Below, one piece after another: positions 9,011-19,547 of a stretch of 64,000 nt of DNA. The notes beneath the pieces were generated by a model that was given only the letters and a program-made list of their open reading frames with translations, had not been told where the DNA came from and ran no database searches. The stretch covers positions 1 to 64,000 of the forward strand of contig NZ_VDHJ01000002.1 in the NCBI RefSeq assembly GCF_006334925.1, read 5' to 3'. The stretch is from Corynebacterium tapiri. Its GTDB lineage: Bacteria > Actinomycetota > Actinomycetes > Mycobacteriales > Mycobacteriaceae. Position 1 is the first letter of the stretch; every line of letters starts with the position of its first letter. The translations under genes were made by a program, and so were the position numbers.

Positions 9011-9050
9011 AAGCCCCGTGTGCTGACCTTTCGGTCAACGCACGGGGCTT
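9011..9050. terminator. Bidirectional terminator between the lipoprotein gene and odhA
   Basis: Stem AAGCCCCGTG (9011-9020) pairs with CACGGGGCTT (9041-9050), and the inner TGACC/GGTCA extends it to an almost continuous hairpin with a small loop. It sits between two convergent genes and is A/T-flanked on both sides. Confidence 0.85.
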
Positions 9051-9068
9051 TGTGCTTCATCCGCAGTA

Positions 9069-12000
9069 CTAGTCGGCGAAGGCCTCGTCGAGAAGCTGAC
9101 GCTGCTCCATCTGGTGAACCTTGGCGATGCCGGTTGCGGTGGAAGCCTGGGCGCGGCGGGAAACGCGCTTGAGCTTCGGCAGATCCGGAACGGCCTCGCG
9201 CAGGTGCTCGTTGACGAACGGCCACGCACCCTGGTTAGCCGGCTCATCCTGCACGTAGCGGATTTCCACGGCGTTGGGGTATGCGGAGAACGCATCTGCC
9301 AGGCGGTTGAACGGCAGCGGGTGGATCATCTCGAGACGCACGATGGCAATGTCCTCGCGTCCCAGCTCCTGGCGCTTCTTCTCCAAGTCGTAGTAGATCT
9401 TGCCGGAGCACAGGAGGATCTTCTTGACGTTCTTGGTGTCGCCCACAGCCTTGCCATCCAGATCCACCAGGCGGGGATCGTTGATGACGGAGTGGAACTT
9501 GGTGATCTCGGTGAATTCCTGTGGGGAGGACACTGCTTCCTTGGAGCGCAGCATCGACTTCGGGGTGAACACCACCAGCGGACGACGCATGGTGCCCAGA
9601 GCGTGGCGACGCAGCAGGTGGAAGTAGTTCGCCGGAGTCGTCGGCTGGGTGACCGTGTAGGAGCCCTCTGCGGCCAGCTGCAGGAAGCGCTCGATGCGGG
9701 CGGAGGAGTGGTCCGGGCCCTGGCCCTCGTAACCGTGGGGGAGAAGCAGGATCAGGTTGGACAGCTGACCCCACTTCGCCTCGCCAGAGGAGACGTACTC
9801 GTCGATGATCGTTTGTGCGCCGTTGGCGAAGTCACCGAACTGGGCCTCCCAAGCAACCACAGAGTCGATGTTTCCGACGGAGTAGCCATACTCGTAGCCC
9901 ATGCCCGCGTACTCGGTCAGCGCCGAGTTGTACACCATGAACTTGCCGCCGTTGCCCGAGGCCTCGGCCACCTCGTGGAGCGGGTTGTACTCCGCGCCGG
10001 TCTCCGGGTCGAAAGCAACTGCGTGGCGCTGGGTGAAGGTACCGCGGCGGGAATCCTCACCAGCCAGACGGACCATCTTGCCCTCGGCTGCCAGCGAACC
10101 GAAAGCGAGCAGCTCAGCCCAAGCCCAATCGATCCCGCCCTTGGTAACGGCCTCGGCGCGCTTCTTAGCCACCGGCTTAACGCGCTTGTGGTAGTTGAAG
10201 CCCTCCGGCGGGTTGGCGTAGGCCTGCCCAATCGCGTCCAGGGTGTCCTGGGTAACAGAGGTGTCCAGGCCCTTGGACAGAGTCTGCGAATCGGCGATGC
10301 CGGTCTGCTCCTGCGGGCCAGACTTCTCTTCCTTGACCTCCGCGAACACAGATTCCATCTGATCCTGGAAGTCACGAGCAGCAGCCTCGGCCTCAGCCTC
10401 GGTGAGGTCGTTACGACCAATGAGCTCGGCGTTGTACTTGGCGCGCACCGACTCGCGATCGGTGATGTGCGTGTACATCTCCGGCTGCGTCACGGTCGGG
10501 TCGTCCGCCTCGTTGTGGCCACGGCGACGGTAGGTGATCAGGTCGATGAACACGTCCTTGCCAAAGCGGCGACGGTACTCGGTAGCCAGCTGGGCAACCC
10601 AGACGACTGCCTCCGGGTCGTCACCGTTGACGTGGAAGACCGGGCAGTCGAAGCCCTTGGCCAGGTCGGTGGCGTAGTAGGTGGAGCGACCAGAGTCTGG
10701 GGTGGTGGTGAAGCCGATCTGATTGTTCACCACGACGTGGATGGTGCCGCCCACCTTGTAACCACGCAGCTGAGACAGGTTGATGGTCTCCTGGACGATG
10801 CCCAGGCCCGCAAAGGAAGCGTCGCCGTGGAGCATCAGCGGGACGACACTGAATCCGTCCTCACCCTTGTCCAGCATGTCCTGCTTAGCGCGAGCCATAC
10901 CCACCATGACCGGGTCGACGGCCTCAAGGTGAGACGGGTTGGCGGTCAGAGATACCTTGATCTCCCCGTCGCCAAACATCTGAATGTGCTCACCCTCGGC
11001 GCCGAGGTGGTACTTCACGTCACCGGAGCCGCCCTCCTGGCCTCCGGTCATGCGGCCTTCGAACTCGTTGAAGATGTTGGCCAGCGGCTTACCGACGATG
11101 TTGAAGAGCACGTTGAGGCGACCGCGGTGCGGCATGCCAATGATGACCTCGTCCAAGCCCTGGCCGGCCGCGGTATCGATGACAGCGTCCATCAACGGGA
11201 TGAGGGACTCGGCGCCCTCGAGGGAGAAGCGCTTCTGGCCGACGTACTTGGTCTGCAGGAAGTTCTCGAAAGCCTCGGCAGCGTTGAGCTTCTGCAGGAT
11301 GTACTTCTGCTCGGCGTTAGTGGGCTTGGGCATACCTGATTCCAGGCGCTCCTTCATCCACTCTCGCTCGTCGCGGTCCATGATGTGGGTGTACTCAGTA
11401 CCCACCTTCAAGGTGTAGGCCTTGCGCAGGGTGGACATAACCTCGCGCAGGGTCATCGTCTCGCGACCAGCAAAGCCGCCAACGTTGAAGGTGCGATCCA
11501 GGTCCCACAGGGTAAGGCCGTGGGTCATGGGGTCCAGGTCGCGGTGATCGGGGACCGGCAGACCCGGCTGGTTCCACCCCAGCGGGTTGGTATCTGCAAT
11601 CAGGTGACCGCGAGAGCGGTAAGCCTGAATGAGCTGCATGACGCGGGTGTTCTTGTCGATGCCCGCATCCGGGAGGTCCTGAGCCCAACGCATCGGGGTG
11701 TAGGGGACGCCAACGCACTGGAAGATGTGATCCCAGAACTTGGCGTCGACCAGCAGCTGAGAAATGGTGCGCAGGAACTCACCGGACTCTGCACCTTGGA
11801 TGACACGGTGGTCGTAGGTGGAGGTCACGGTCATGGACTTGCCCACGCCCATCTCTGCCAGGCGATCCTCGGAGGTGCCTGCGAACTCTGCCGGGTAATC
11901 CATGGCACCCACACCAATGATGGTGCCCTGTCCCTTGGTCAGACGCGGGATGGAGTGGCGGGTTCCGATGCCACCGGGGTTGGTCAGGGAGATGGTGACG

Positions 12001-12905
12001 CCCTGGTAATCCTCGAGGCCGAGCTTGCCCTTGCGGGCGCGCTCTACGATGTCCTCGTACCCCTCCACGAACTGGGAGAAGTCCATCTTCTCGCATTCCT
12101 TGATGGCAGCCACCACCAGGGCTCGCGAGCCATCCTTCTGCGGGAGGTCGATGGCCAGGCCAAGGTTGATGTGCTCCGGGGTAACAGCCTGCGGCTTGGA
12201 CTTTTCATCCAATTCGTAGCGCAGGTTCATGTCCGGGTGGTTCATCACTGCGCGCACGATGGCGTAGCCAATGATGTGGGTGAACGAGATCTTGCCACCC
12301 TTGGTGCGGGCCAGGTAATCGTTGATCATCGAGCGGTTCTCGAACATCAACTTCACCGGCATGTCGCGCACAGTGGTGGCGGTAGGAATCTCCAGCGACT
12401 CGTCCATGTTCTTAGCGATTGCCTTGAACATGCCCTTGAGCTGCTTGGCTCCCGGGGTGGGGGCGTCCTTGGCTGCCTCGAAAGGCGAGATCGGCTGCTT
12501 GCGCACAGCCTTCTCGCTCTTTGCGGACTTTTCTTCCGCGACGGCCTTTGCCTGGTGATCGCCGGTAGCAGTCTTCGGGGACTTCGGGGCCTGCGCATCG
12601 CTCGGCTTGCCCTGTGCTCCGGCGTCGGCGTCCTGGTCCTCGCCGCCTTCGGGGGTTTCCTGTCCCGTTCCGGCCTTGCCCTTGTTAGAAGCCGACTGTG
12701 CAGAGGACTTCGTGGACTCGGAGGAGCTCGAAGAATTCGTTGCCTTCTTCGGCTGTGCGGACTTCTCAGAGCTGGACGAGGGAGCTCCCTGCTTTTCAAA
12801 AAGCTCGCGCCACTCCTTGTCCACCGACTCAGGGTCCTTCTGGAACTGCTGGAACATATCATCGACCAGCCATTGGTTTTGGCCGAACGTACTCGCGCTG
12901 CTCAC
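9069..12905 (-). CDS. odhA: 2-oxoglutarate dehydrogenase, fused E2-like/E1 subunit OdhA
   Basis: Decarboxylates 2-oxoglutarate in the TCA cycle, working with the PDH complex's AceF and Lpd in corynebacteria. It starts at GTG 12905 ([18 protein letters not shown]). Residues 41-135 are a Ser/Lys/Ala-rich linker. Residues ~140-385 form an acyltransferase catalytic domain with His366 in [15 protein letters not shown] but no lipoyl domain. From ~400 on is the thiamine-diphosphate E1 domain ([40 protein letters not shown]). At 1278 residues it is longer than the ~1221 of C. glutamicum, apparently because of the linker. In C. glutamicum unphosphorylated OdhI inhibits this enzyme (family knowledge). 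The same fusion is called Kgd in mycobacteria. Confidence 0.96.
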   Translation of the reverse strand: MSSASTFGQNQWLVDDMFQQFQKDPESVDKEWRELFEKQGAPSSSSEKSAQPKKATNSSSSSESTKSSAQSASNKGKAGTGQETPEGGEDQDADAGAQGKPSDAQAPKSPKTATGDHQAKAVAEEKSAKSEKAVRKQPISPFEAAKDAPTPGAKQLKGMFKAIAKNMDESLEIPTATTVRDMPVKLMFENRSMINDYLARTKGGKISFTHIIGYAIVRAVMNHPDMNLRYELDEKSKPQAVTPEHINLGLAIDLPQKDGSRALVVAAIKECEKMDFSQFVEGYEDIVERARKGKLGLEDYQGVTISLTNPGGIGTRHSIPRLTKGQGTIIGVGAMDYPAEFAGTSEDRLAEMGVGKSMTVTSTYDHRVIQGAESGEFLRTISQLLVDAKFWDHIFQCVGVPYTPMRWAQDLPDAGIDKNTRVMQLIQAYRSRGHLIADTNPLGWNQPGLPVPDHRDLDPMTHGLTLWDLDRTFNVGGFAGRETMTLREVMSTLRKAYTLKVGTEYTHIMDRDEREWMKERLESGMPKPTNAEQKYILQKLNAAEAFENFLQTKYVGQKRFSLEGAESLIPLMDAVIDTAAGQGLDEVIIGMPHRGRLNVLFNIVGKPLANIFNEFEGRMTGGQEGGSGDVKYHLGAEGEHIQMFGDGEIKVSLTANPSHLEAVDPVMVGMARAKQDMLDKGEDGFSVVPLMLHGDASFAGLGIVQETINLSQLRGYKVGGTIHVVVNNQIGFTTTPDSGRSTYYATDLAKGFDCPVFHVNGDDPEAVVWVAQLATEYRRRFGKDVFIDLITYRRRGHNEADDPTVTQPEMYTHITDRESVRAKYNAELIGRNDLTEAEAEAAARDFQDQMESVFAEVKEEKSGPQEQTGIADSQTLSKGLDTSVTQDTLDAIGQAYANPPEGFNYHKRVKPVAKKRAEAVTKGGIDWAWAELLAFGSLAAEGKMVRLAGEDSRRGTFTQRHAVAFDPETGAEYNPLHEVAEASGNGGKFMVYNSALTEYAGMGYEYGYSVGNIDSVVAWEAQFGDFANGAQTIIDEYVSSGEAKWGQLSNLILLLPHGYEGQGPDHSSARIERFLQLAAEGSYTVTQPTTPANYFHLLRRHALGTMRRPLVVFTPKSMLRSKEAVSSPQEFTEITKFHSVINDPRLVDLDGKAVGDTKNVKKILLCSGKIYYDLEKKRQELGREDIAIVRLEMIHPLPFNRLADAFSAYPNAVEIRYVQDEPANQGAWPFVNEHLREAVPDLPKLKRVSRRAQASTATGIAKVHQMEQRQLLDEAFAD

Positions 12906-13019
12906 GGAAGAGGGTCTCCTAAATGCTGTGAGTTATGTATGCGTTCTTCGTGGTGTTCTACCTTAGCCGAAACAGCGTGCCCCACCCCTGAACCGGAGGT
13001 GCACGACCGCACGAATCTG

Positions 13020-13051
13020 GGGGTGTCTCGGGCTAGTCACCATGACACCCC
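13020..13051. terminator. Stem-loop between the ABC exporter gene and odhA
   Basis: GGGGTGTC (13020-13027) and GACACCCC (13044-13051) are perfect 8-base arms around a 16-base loop. It lies just after the exporter's stop on the minus strand and before odhA. No T-run follows, so it may be a weak terminator, a processing site or an operator for odhA. Confidence 0.45.
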
Positions 13052-13068
13052 AAGTGTACGAGGTCGAG

Positions 13069-16000
13069 TCAGTCAACCTGTGACTGCACCCACCACATAT
13101 GGGCGTAAGCCCCACCTCGGCTGAGCAGCTGATCATGGCTTCCGTCTTCAATGACGCGCCCTTGCTCGACCACAAGTACACGATCGGCCCGCCGGGCGGT
13201 GGCCAGTCGATGTGCCACCATCACGCACGTACGGCCTGCAGTGATGCGTTCTGCCGAATCAAGGAATGTGGCCTCGGTTGCCGGATCGAGGGTCGCCGTT
13301 GCTTCGTCGAGAAGCATCGCCCTGGGACGCAGCAGCTCAGCACGAGCGAGAGCAATGACCTGGCGCTGTCCAGAGGAGAGTTCGCGTCCACGCTCGCTGA
13401 CGCGGTGGCGGAAGCCTCCCGGGATCTTGGCGATGATTGGCAGGGCCCCGAGGCGACGCACCGCGTCCTCAACGTCTGCATCGGAGGCCTCGGGCATCCC
13501 ATAGCGGATGTTGTTTGCCACCGAGTCCATGAACAAATAGGCGTCCTGGGGAACCTGCACCATGCTGCGTCGCCACTCCTGTACCGGGAAGTCTCGGATG
13601 TCGGACTGCCCGGCTCGGATGACTCCAGAGGACGGGTCATACATTCGGGCGAGCAGCTTGACCAACGTCGACTTTCCTGCGCCAGTTGCTCCCACGACGG
13701 CGACCGTTTCACCGGGATCAATCTGCAGTTGGAGTCCCTCAATCACAGGCGGGGAATCAGGGGAGTAGGCAAAGGCGACGTCATTAAACGACAGGGTGTC
13801 CCCTGACGCCTGCTGAGCTTGGGAGAGGCGCCCGCTGTCAGGAACCGATTCTGGGGTGGACAGAAACTCACGCAGCCGGTTCAACGAAACCTGGGCGCGC
13901 TGGTACGAGTCGAAGACCATTCCCAACTGCTGAATTGGCCCATATAACACGCCGAGATACATCAGAAACGCCATGAGCGTTCCTGCAGAGAGCTCACCAC
14001 GGGCGACCTGGCTGGCACCCAACCCGAGAACTCCAGCGGATGCGAGTTTGGATAGGGCCTGCATTCCCGGAAAATATGCCGCGGCCGCGGTCTGGGCGCG
14101 AATGCGCAGCTTTCGGTAGCGCGCCGAGGAATCGCAGAAATGGCGATGCATGGTGTGACTCGTCCCAAAGGATTGGATGAGCCGAAGGGCGGTGACGTTT
14201 TCTTGAAACTCCGCGTTGACCACAGAGACCTGCTCACGAGCTGCGGAGTACAGGCGCCGGGACACTCTGCGGAAGAGCAAAGAAACTGCCAGCACCACGG
14301 GAATGATGCCCGCAGCGAGGCCAGCCAGGGACGGCGCGGTGACAACCAACATGACCAACACACCGACCAGGGTTCCCAGCGACACCACTGCATTGGCCAG
14401 CCCCGTCTGCAGAAAGGTTGAAAGGGTATCGATGTCCGTGGTCATCCGCGTCATGATCGAGCCCGATCGAGTGCGCTCAAAGTAGTCCAGCCCCAACCGT
14501 TGCAAGTGAGAAAACACACGAATCCGCAGGCCATAAAGCAGGCGCTCTCCAGAGCGCGCGGTCAGAATCGTCTGCCATACGCCAGCCAGCCATGCCCCGA
14601 TGACGACGGTGAGGCCAGCCACCGCTAGCCAGCCAAGGACGGAAGCCTGACCCGAACTCACCCCGCGATCGACTGCGAGCTTCATCAACTGCGGGAAGAC
14701 CAGGGAGGCGGCCACGCCAATCAGCATGAGGCCGATAGAGCCCACGATAAGCCCAGTAACACGTCGGAAAAGGTCAACGAGTCGGACCTGGGAATTGGCG
14801 GTGTGATCACTAGGCAGAGCGATACCGGGTTGCTCTGTGGCGGGTGGCAGGCTATCGATGCGCTGCCGCAGCTGATCGCTCATTCCGTCAGGTTCGGTGT
14901 CCGCGGGGGAGTCCGTGGCCTCGGGCCAGAGGTCCGCGGGGGAGAAGGTCTGGTCATCTGAGTCCCGCTTATCCATGAGGGACCGATACGCGGGTCTCGA
15001 GGACACGCTGGAGAGTGCGCCGTGGTCAACGATTCGCCCCTCGTCCATAACCACCACATCGTCAGCCAAAGCCAGCGAAGACTCCCGGTGCGCGATGAGC
15101 ATAATGGCGGTGGTCGGGCTGTGATCGCGAATTGCCCTCAGAATCCGGGATTCCGTCGATGCGTCGACAGCGCTGGTGGCGTCATCAAGGATGAGCACCT
15201 CGGGAGCGTCCAGCAGCGCTCGTGCCAAGGCAATGCGTTGGCGCTGGCCGCCGGACAGGGTGAGGCCACGCTCGCCCACGACGGTCTCGTATCCCTCATC
15301 CAACTGGGCGATGAACTCGTGTGCACACGCCTGTTGCGCGGCTCGTTGGATCTGTTCGTCCGTTGCGGTTCGGCCGAGGGTGATGTTGTCGCGTATCGAC
15401 GATGACATCAACACCGCCTCGTCGAAAACGCACCGTACATGTCGGCGGACATCAGTTAAGGAAAGCTCCCGCGTGTCCTGCAAACCCTCGTTGGTAGCAA
15501 AACAAATGCGGCCCTTATCTGGACGGTAGAAGCCTGCGGCAAGGTGCGCTGCCACGCTCTTACCAGCACCCGCAGGGCCAACAACCGCCGTGACGTGGCC
15601 GGGCTGTATCGAGAGATTGAGGCCCCGAACTACGTCGCCGAAGTGGACATCGGCGAACACCAAACCCTTCTTTCCCGGGATAACGGAGCTAGGTTCAGCT
15701 GCCTCGGGGTAGGTCGGGCGGAGGGCGAGCACGTCGTCGATGCGCTCGACGGAACTCATGTTTATGGCGATGCTGACGTACAGCGAGGCCAGCATAGATA
15801 CCGCTGAGGTCATGGTGGTCAGATAGACCGTAAACGAGTAGAAGGCTCCCAAGGTCAGCGCCTCACGAGTGACCAGAATGGATCCAGCCACAATGGTGAG
15901 GACGAGGCCCACGCGCGGAAGCTCACTCAACAGCGGCTGAAACCGGGACGAGATCTTGGCAGAGCGCATCTTGGCGGCGTACAAGGTGCGACTCAACCCA

Positions 16001-16680
16001 TCTAGGCGCTCGATCTCGCGGCCTTCCTGCGCGAAGGCCTTGACCACGCGCACACCGGAGACGTTTTGCTCCACGTGGGTGGCCACCTCGGCAGCTGCCT
16101 GCTGTGCGGACCAGGTAGCAGCGTAAAGGTGGCGGCGGGAACGCAAGGCAAGAGCAACCAGGACGGGAGTTAGACCTAGCGCGATCACGGTGAGCGAAGG
16201 GGAGATCACCACCATCACGCCCAGTGTGAAAATCAGCTGCGTAAGCCGATTGAGCACCATAGGCAAGGTGACGACGACGGAATAGACCGCACTGAGGTCA
16301 GAGATAGACCGGGAGACGACCTGGCCGGTGACCACCGCATCCTGGCCAGGGCCATCGAGGGATTGCAGGCTGCGCAATGCGTCTGTGCGCACATCGTGTT
16401 GAACGCTGGCCGCAAGACGCGCGGCAAGATAACGCCGTGCGAAATTAAGGCCGTACTCCACCAAGGCAAGAGCGACCAGTCCGGCGATGATCCACCGAAG
16501 TTCGATGGGCCCCGACCCCGCCGGGGAACCCGGGTGCAGGGCACTGTCGATGGCGCGCCCGGTCAGCAGCGGAATTGCCGATCCCATTGCTACGGCCAGA
16601 ATGGCTGCTATCACGATGGCAGCGGCCGTTAAAGGATGGCGGCGGATGCGCGCCGCGATCAGCCGGGCGCCACGACTCAC
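13069..16680 (-). CDS. Fused ABC exporter (TMD-NBD-TMD-NBD) with one degenerate ATP site
   Basis: A 1203-residue exporter made of two half-transporters in one chain. NBD1 has Walker A GPAGAGKS (368-375) and signature LSGGQ (475-479). However, the Q-loop Gln is Asp420 (CVFDEAVL) and the catalytic Glu is Asp500 (LILDDATSAVD). NBD2 has GATGAGKST, the Q-loop VPQDAY, a changed signature LSSGQ, and a normal LLDEATATLD. The deviations therefore fall in the same composite site, as in heterodimeric exporters of the TM287/288 type. GTG 16680 overlaps the EcsC-like stop (GTGA). The substrate cannot be read; drugs or lipids are typical for the family. Confidence 0.88.
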   Translation of the reverse strand: MSRGARLIAARIRRHPLTAAAIVIAAILAVAMGSAIPLLTGRAIDSALHPGSPAGSGPIELRWIIAGLVALALVEYGLNFARRYLAARLAASVQHDVRTDALRSLQSLDGPGQDAVVTGQVVSRSISDLSAVYSVVVTLPMVLNRLTQLIFTLGVMVVISPSLTVIALGLTPVLVALALRSRRHLYAATWSAQQAAAEVATHVEQNVSGVRVVKAFAQEGREIERLDGLSRTLYAAKMRSAKISSRFQPLLSELPRVGLVLTIVAGSILVTREALTLGAFYSFTVYLTTMTSAVSMLASLYVSIAINMSSVERIDDVLALRPTYPEAAEPSSVIPGKKGLVFADVHFGDVVRGLNLSIQPGHVTAVVGPAGAGKSVAAHLAAGFYRPDKGRICFATNEGLQDTRELSLTDVRRHVRCVFDEAVLMSSSIRDNITLGRTATDEQIQRAAQQACAHEFIAQLDEGYETVVGERGLTLSGGQRQRIALARALLDAPEVLILDDATSAVDASTESRILRAIRDHSPTTAIMLIAHRESSLALADDVVVMDEGRIVDHGALSSVSSRPAYRSLMDKRDSDDQTFSPADLWPEATDSPADTEPDGMSDQLRQRIDSLPPATEQPGIALPSDHTANSQVRLVDLFRRVTGLIVGSIGLMLIGVAASLVFPQLMKLAVDRGVSSGQASVLGWLAVAGLTVVIGAWLAGVWQTILTARSGERLLYGLRIRVFSHLQRLGLDYFERTRSGSIMTRMTTDIDTLSTFLQTGLANAVVSLGTLVGVLVMLVVTAPSLAGLAAGIIPVVLAVSLLFRRVSRRLYSAAREQVSVVNAEFQENVTALRLIQSFGTSHTMHRHFCDSSARYRKLRIRAQTAAAAYFPGMQALSKLASAGVLGLGASQVARGELSAGTLMAFLMYLGVLYGPIQQLGMVFDSYQRAQVSLNRLREFLSTPESVPDSGRLSQAQQASGDTLSFNDVAFAYSPDSPPVIEGLQLQIDPGETVAVVGATGAGKSTLVKLLARMYDPSSGVIRAGQSDIRDFPVQEWRRSMVQVPQDAYLFMDSVANNIRYGMPEASDADVEDAVRRLGALPIIAKIPGGFRHRVSERGRELSSGQRQVIALARAELLRPRAMLLDEATATLDPATEATFLDSAERITAGRTCVMVAHRLATARRADRVLVVEQGRVIEDGSHDQLLSRGGAYAHMWWVQSQVD

Positions 16681-17678
16681 GATGCGTTAGAGGAAGAACC
16701 GTCGGTGTCGTCCAATTCGCGGGCGGCCTGGTCGGCGGCGGCGTTCTTGTCAGCATCAGCGTGTGCCTGGGCCATGGCATCGAGTGCCATTTGATCCAGC
16801 TTCTGATCATCCGCCTCGTCTCCGGTCAAGGAATCGGAATTCTTGCCGGGACGAATGCGGGCCAGAAGGCGGGAGACCACGTTGCCCTGCTGAGCGTCCT
16901 TGCCGTCGGCCTGAACCGACTTGTCCTTGGCGGGAGCGGGAGGAACGTCATTGGCGAATGCCTGCGGGGTGTCTCCCAGGGATTCACGCATGTTCTGCGT
17001 GATCTCGCCGGCGAGGCGTCGATTAGCGATGGTGCCGGCAACCGCACCGATGCCCAGCGGCATGATCTTGCCGATCCAACCGCGCATCAAGCGCTTGGTC
17101 ACTCGGCGCATCGCCATCCGCATGAGGCGATTGTTAACGGTAGCGAGCTTTGGGCCGGAGAAGCTGCCCAGCGCGCGGGCCGCGGCAAGCGGGTTCTTGG
17201 GATCCGCCAGGTCGCCGACCAGGACGTCGACGACAGCGATGCCCTTAGCTCCGAGGAGAACCAGCAGGACCAGAGCGCGGCGACGTTCGGGGTCGTGAAT
17301 GTCCACGCCACGTACATAAGCGCTGGCTACGGTGTAGAAGGCCGCAGCGTCCAGGAATACTATGGACTCGCCGGCGACGGCAGCGCTACCAGTGAGAAAA
17401 CCGATGCCCGGGATGGCGGCAGCAGCGCCCACCGAAGCGCCGGAACCGGTGGCCAGGCGTGAGAAGTGATTGTCCAGGATCTTCTGGATCTGGGCAGGGG
17501 AGGCGTCTGGATTACGGCGACGCAGGTAATTGACGTAGTTCTCGATGGACGAGGCCTGCATAGAAACCGCACGGTCAAGAGCAGTAAGCAGTGCGCGGCC
17601 TACCGGTCCCACATTCTCGGCGATTGCCTTGTGGTCAGCTCCGAGGTCGTCGATAACCGAATCGTTGTTGGTAGCCAT
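16677..17678 (-). CDS. EcsC-like membrane-associated protein
   Basis: A 333-residue protein. The central part (ATGSGASVGAAAAIPGIGFL followed by AAFYTVASAYVRGVDIHDPE and RRALVLLVLLGAKG) resembles EcsC-family proteins, seen near ABC transporters. It has a Gly/Ala-rich amphipathic stretch rather than clear multiple membrane helices. The C-terminal 80 residues are charged and low complexity. AAGGAGG lies close to ATG 17678. It overlaps the fused ABC exporter by four bases, so a role linked to that exporter is likely but unproven. Confidence 0.65.
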   Translation of the reverse strand: MATNNDSVIDDLGADHKAIAENVGPVGRALLTALDRAVSMQASSIENYVNYLRRRNPDASPAQIQKILDNHFSRLATGSGASVGAAAAIPGIGFLTGSAAVAGESIVFLDAAAFYTVASAYVRGVDIHDPERRRALVLLVLLGAKGIAVVDVLVGDLADPKNPLAAARALGSFSGPKLATVNNRLMRMAMRRVTKRLMRGWIGKIMPLGIGAVAGTIANRRLAGEITQNMRESLGDTPQAFANDVPPAPAKDKSVQADGKDAQQGNVVSRLLARIRPGKNSDSLTGDEADDQKLDQMALDAMAQAHADADKNAAADQAARELDDTDGSSSNAS

Positions 17679-17872
17679 TGGGACCTAATCCTCCTTGGGA
17701 CTGGGAAGTAAAAATTTCTTGATGAATTGTCTTTATCGTGCCACATAACGCTAATGGCGTTGACCTCATTCCCGCTAAGTAAGCCGTCAGTTGGCTCCCA
17801 GATCTGCGGCGCTGGCCTGGCAGTTGCGGGCTGCTCAGCATGGTGCACGGTGCTGTTATTACATTGGGAAAC

Positions 17873-19426
17873 ATGACCACGCATGACTCATCTCGCCCTA
17901 CCGCACGCATCTCTACAGGTGTGGTTCGCGGAGTGGTAGTAGACGGGGACGTGCGAACCTGGCGGGGGATCCCTTTCGGGGCTCCGACTTCCGGAGCTCG
18001 TCGTTTTTGCAAGCCAGAGCCCGCCAGCCCTTGGAGTGAAGAGCTGGACTGTTCTGAATATGGAGCGCCAGCCCCGCAGCCGACCTATTCATGGAACGAC
18101 AAAGTGTTGGGGAGCGAGGACTGCCTAAACCTCGATGTCGTGCGACCCCACACTGACGATCGCTTGCCTGTGGTGGTCTACTTTCACGGTGGCTCGTTTG
18201 TCATCGGTTCGTCCTTCGAACCAGTGCTTCGAGGGCACAACCTGGTGCGCAGCATGGATGTGGTCTACGTTTCCGTCAACTTCCGCCTGGGAGTTCTGGG
18301 CTACCTTGACATGCGAACTCAGGGTGACGATTGCGTAGCCACGCCCGCGCTCCACGACCAACTTCTGGCACTGCAATGGGTAGCCGAGAACATTGAGGCC
18401 TTCGGGGGCGATCCCGGCAACGTGACCATCATGGGCGAGTCCGCAGGTGCTGCTGCCGTGGCCTCGCTCATGGCCTGCCCCCCAGCTAACGGCCTCTTTC
18501 ATCGAGCTGTCGCGCAATCTCCACCGCTGGCTCAGGTTCACTCACGTGCTCAGTCGCACATGTGGACCAAACGCCTTTTGCAGCGCCTCGGATTACCCGC
18601 ACACGCCTCTCTGCAGGAGTTGCGAGACGTGGAGCTAGCCAGCCTTGTACGGGCTGGACAGTCGATGATGTGGCGTGGGGGCGAGTTGTGGCACCTAAAC
18701 TCTTGCTTCGCTCCCACAGTCGATGGGGAGATGCTGGTCTCGCACCCTCTGACCACGTTTGACCGCGGGGATCAGGCGCAGGTGCCGCTCATCATCGGCA
18801 CGAATGCTGACGAAGCGAGCTTTGGCAAATTCATTTACCAGCGCACATCGCGTCGCACGCGTGCCGCGCAGCGATTCCTCAATGCCTACGACCCCAATGG
18901 TTCGCAGGAGGTCCTGGACGCGTACGACGGGGCTGTAACGCGAGAAGAGTTTGCTGACCTGCTGGCAGACGCCATGTTCTGGGGACCGACTATTCGGGCC
19001 GCGGAAGAGCATGCCGCGCACAACGACACCTGGATGTATCGCTTCGACTACGCTCCGCAAGCCCTGCGGGTGTTGGGGCTGGGGGCGATGCACACGGTGG
19101 AGCTTTCCGCAGTGTTTGCTGATCCGCACTCGTCCCGCTCCGGGTCCATTGCCAAGCTGGGAGGCATGCAGGGGTACGACGAAGTAGTCGAGCACATGCA
19201 GTCCCACTGGGCTCACTTCTTCCACCACGGCACTCCGCTGGACACGTGGCCCACCTACAGCGTGGGTGAAAAGGGCCGGCGAGAGACGATGATCTTCGAT
19301 ACGCAATCGAGCGTGATCGACGACCCAAAGCCTGCTAAACGGCAGGCATGGGGGCAGTTCCACATGACGTCGTGGGGCTTGGGCCGGCCTGAGCTAACAG
19401 CCGAGTTAGGCGTTAGCGCGTTATAG
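17873..19426 (+). CDS. Type-B carboxylesterase
   Basis: A 517-residue alpha/beta hydrolase of the carboxylesterase/para-nitrobenzyl esterase family. The start is taken at ATG 17873 (MTTHDSSRP) with GGGA seven bases upstream; an in-frame ATG at 17840 has none. The N-terminal TWRGIPFGAPTSGARRF, the oxyanion loop VYFHGGSFVIGS, the nucleophile elbow TIMGESAGAAAVAS (Ser), the acid in GTNADEASFG (Glu) and the His in GAMHTVELSAVFAD are all in order, so the catalytic triad is complete. There is no signal peptide, so it should be cytoplasmic. Neighbours give no substrate hint. Confidence 0.92.
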   Translation: MTTHDSSRPTARISTGVVRGVVVDGDVRTWRGIPFGAPTSGARRFCKPEPASPWSEELDCSEYGAPAPQPTYSWNDKVLGSEDCLNLDVVRPHTDDRLPVVVYFHGGSFVIGSSFEPVLRGHNLVRSMDVVYVSVNFRLGVLGYLDMRTQGDDCVATPALHDQLLALQWVAENIEAFGGDPGNVTIMGESAGAAAVASLMACPPANGLFHRAVAQSPPLAQVHSRAQSHMWTKRLLQRLGLPAHASLQELRDVELASLVRAGQSMMWRGGELWHLNSCFAPTVDGEMLVSHPLTTFDRGDQAQVPLIIGTNADEASFGKFIYQRTSRRTRAAQRFLNAYDPNGSQEVLDAYDGAVTREEFADLLADAMFWGPTIRAAEEHAAHNDTWMYRFDYAPQALRVLGLGAMHTVELSAVFADPHSSRSGSIAKLGGMQGYDEVVEHMQSHWAHFFHHGTPLDTWPTYSVGEKGRRETMIFDTQSSVIDDPKPAKRQAWGQFHMTSWGLGRPELTAELGVSAL

Positions 19427-19547
19427 AGGCGCAAGCCCGAGTGTTGTTTGCGCGCGCGTTTGCTTTCCGGTGGCTAGGCTGGGGACGATCGTCGCCGGCC
19501 TTGTTGGCGACGCGTCCCACTGTCACCGGAAGGAATCGTACGAGGCC

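Noticed and set aside
9114..13124. Long open frames on the plus strand opposite odhA (741 and 579 codons)
   Set aside because: Antisense shadows caused by biased codon use of a highly expressed GC-rich gene; no RBS and no recognisable domain.
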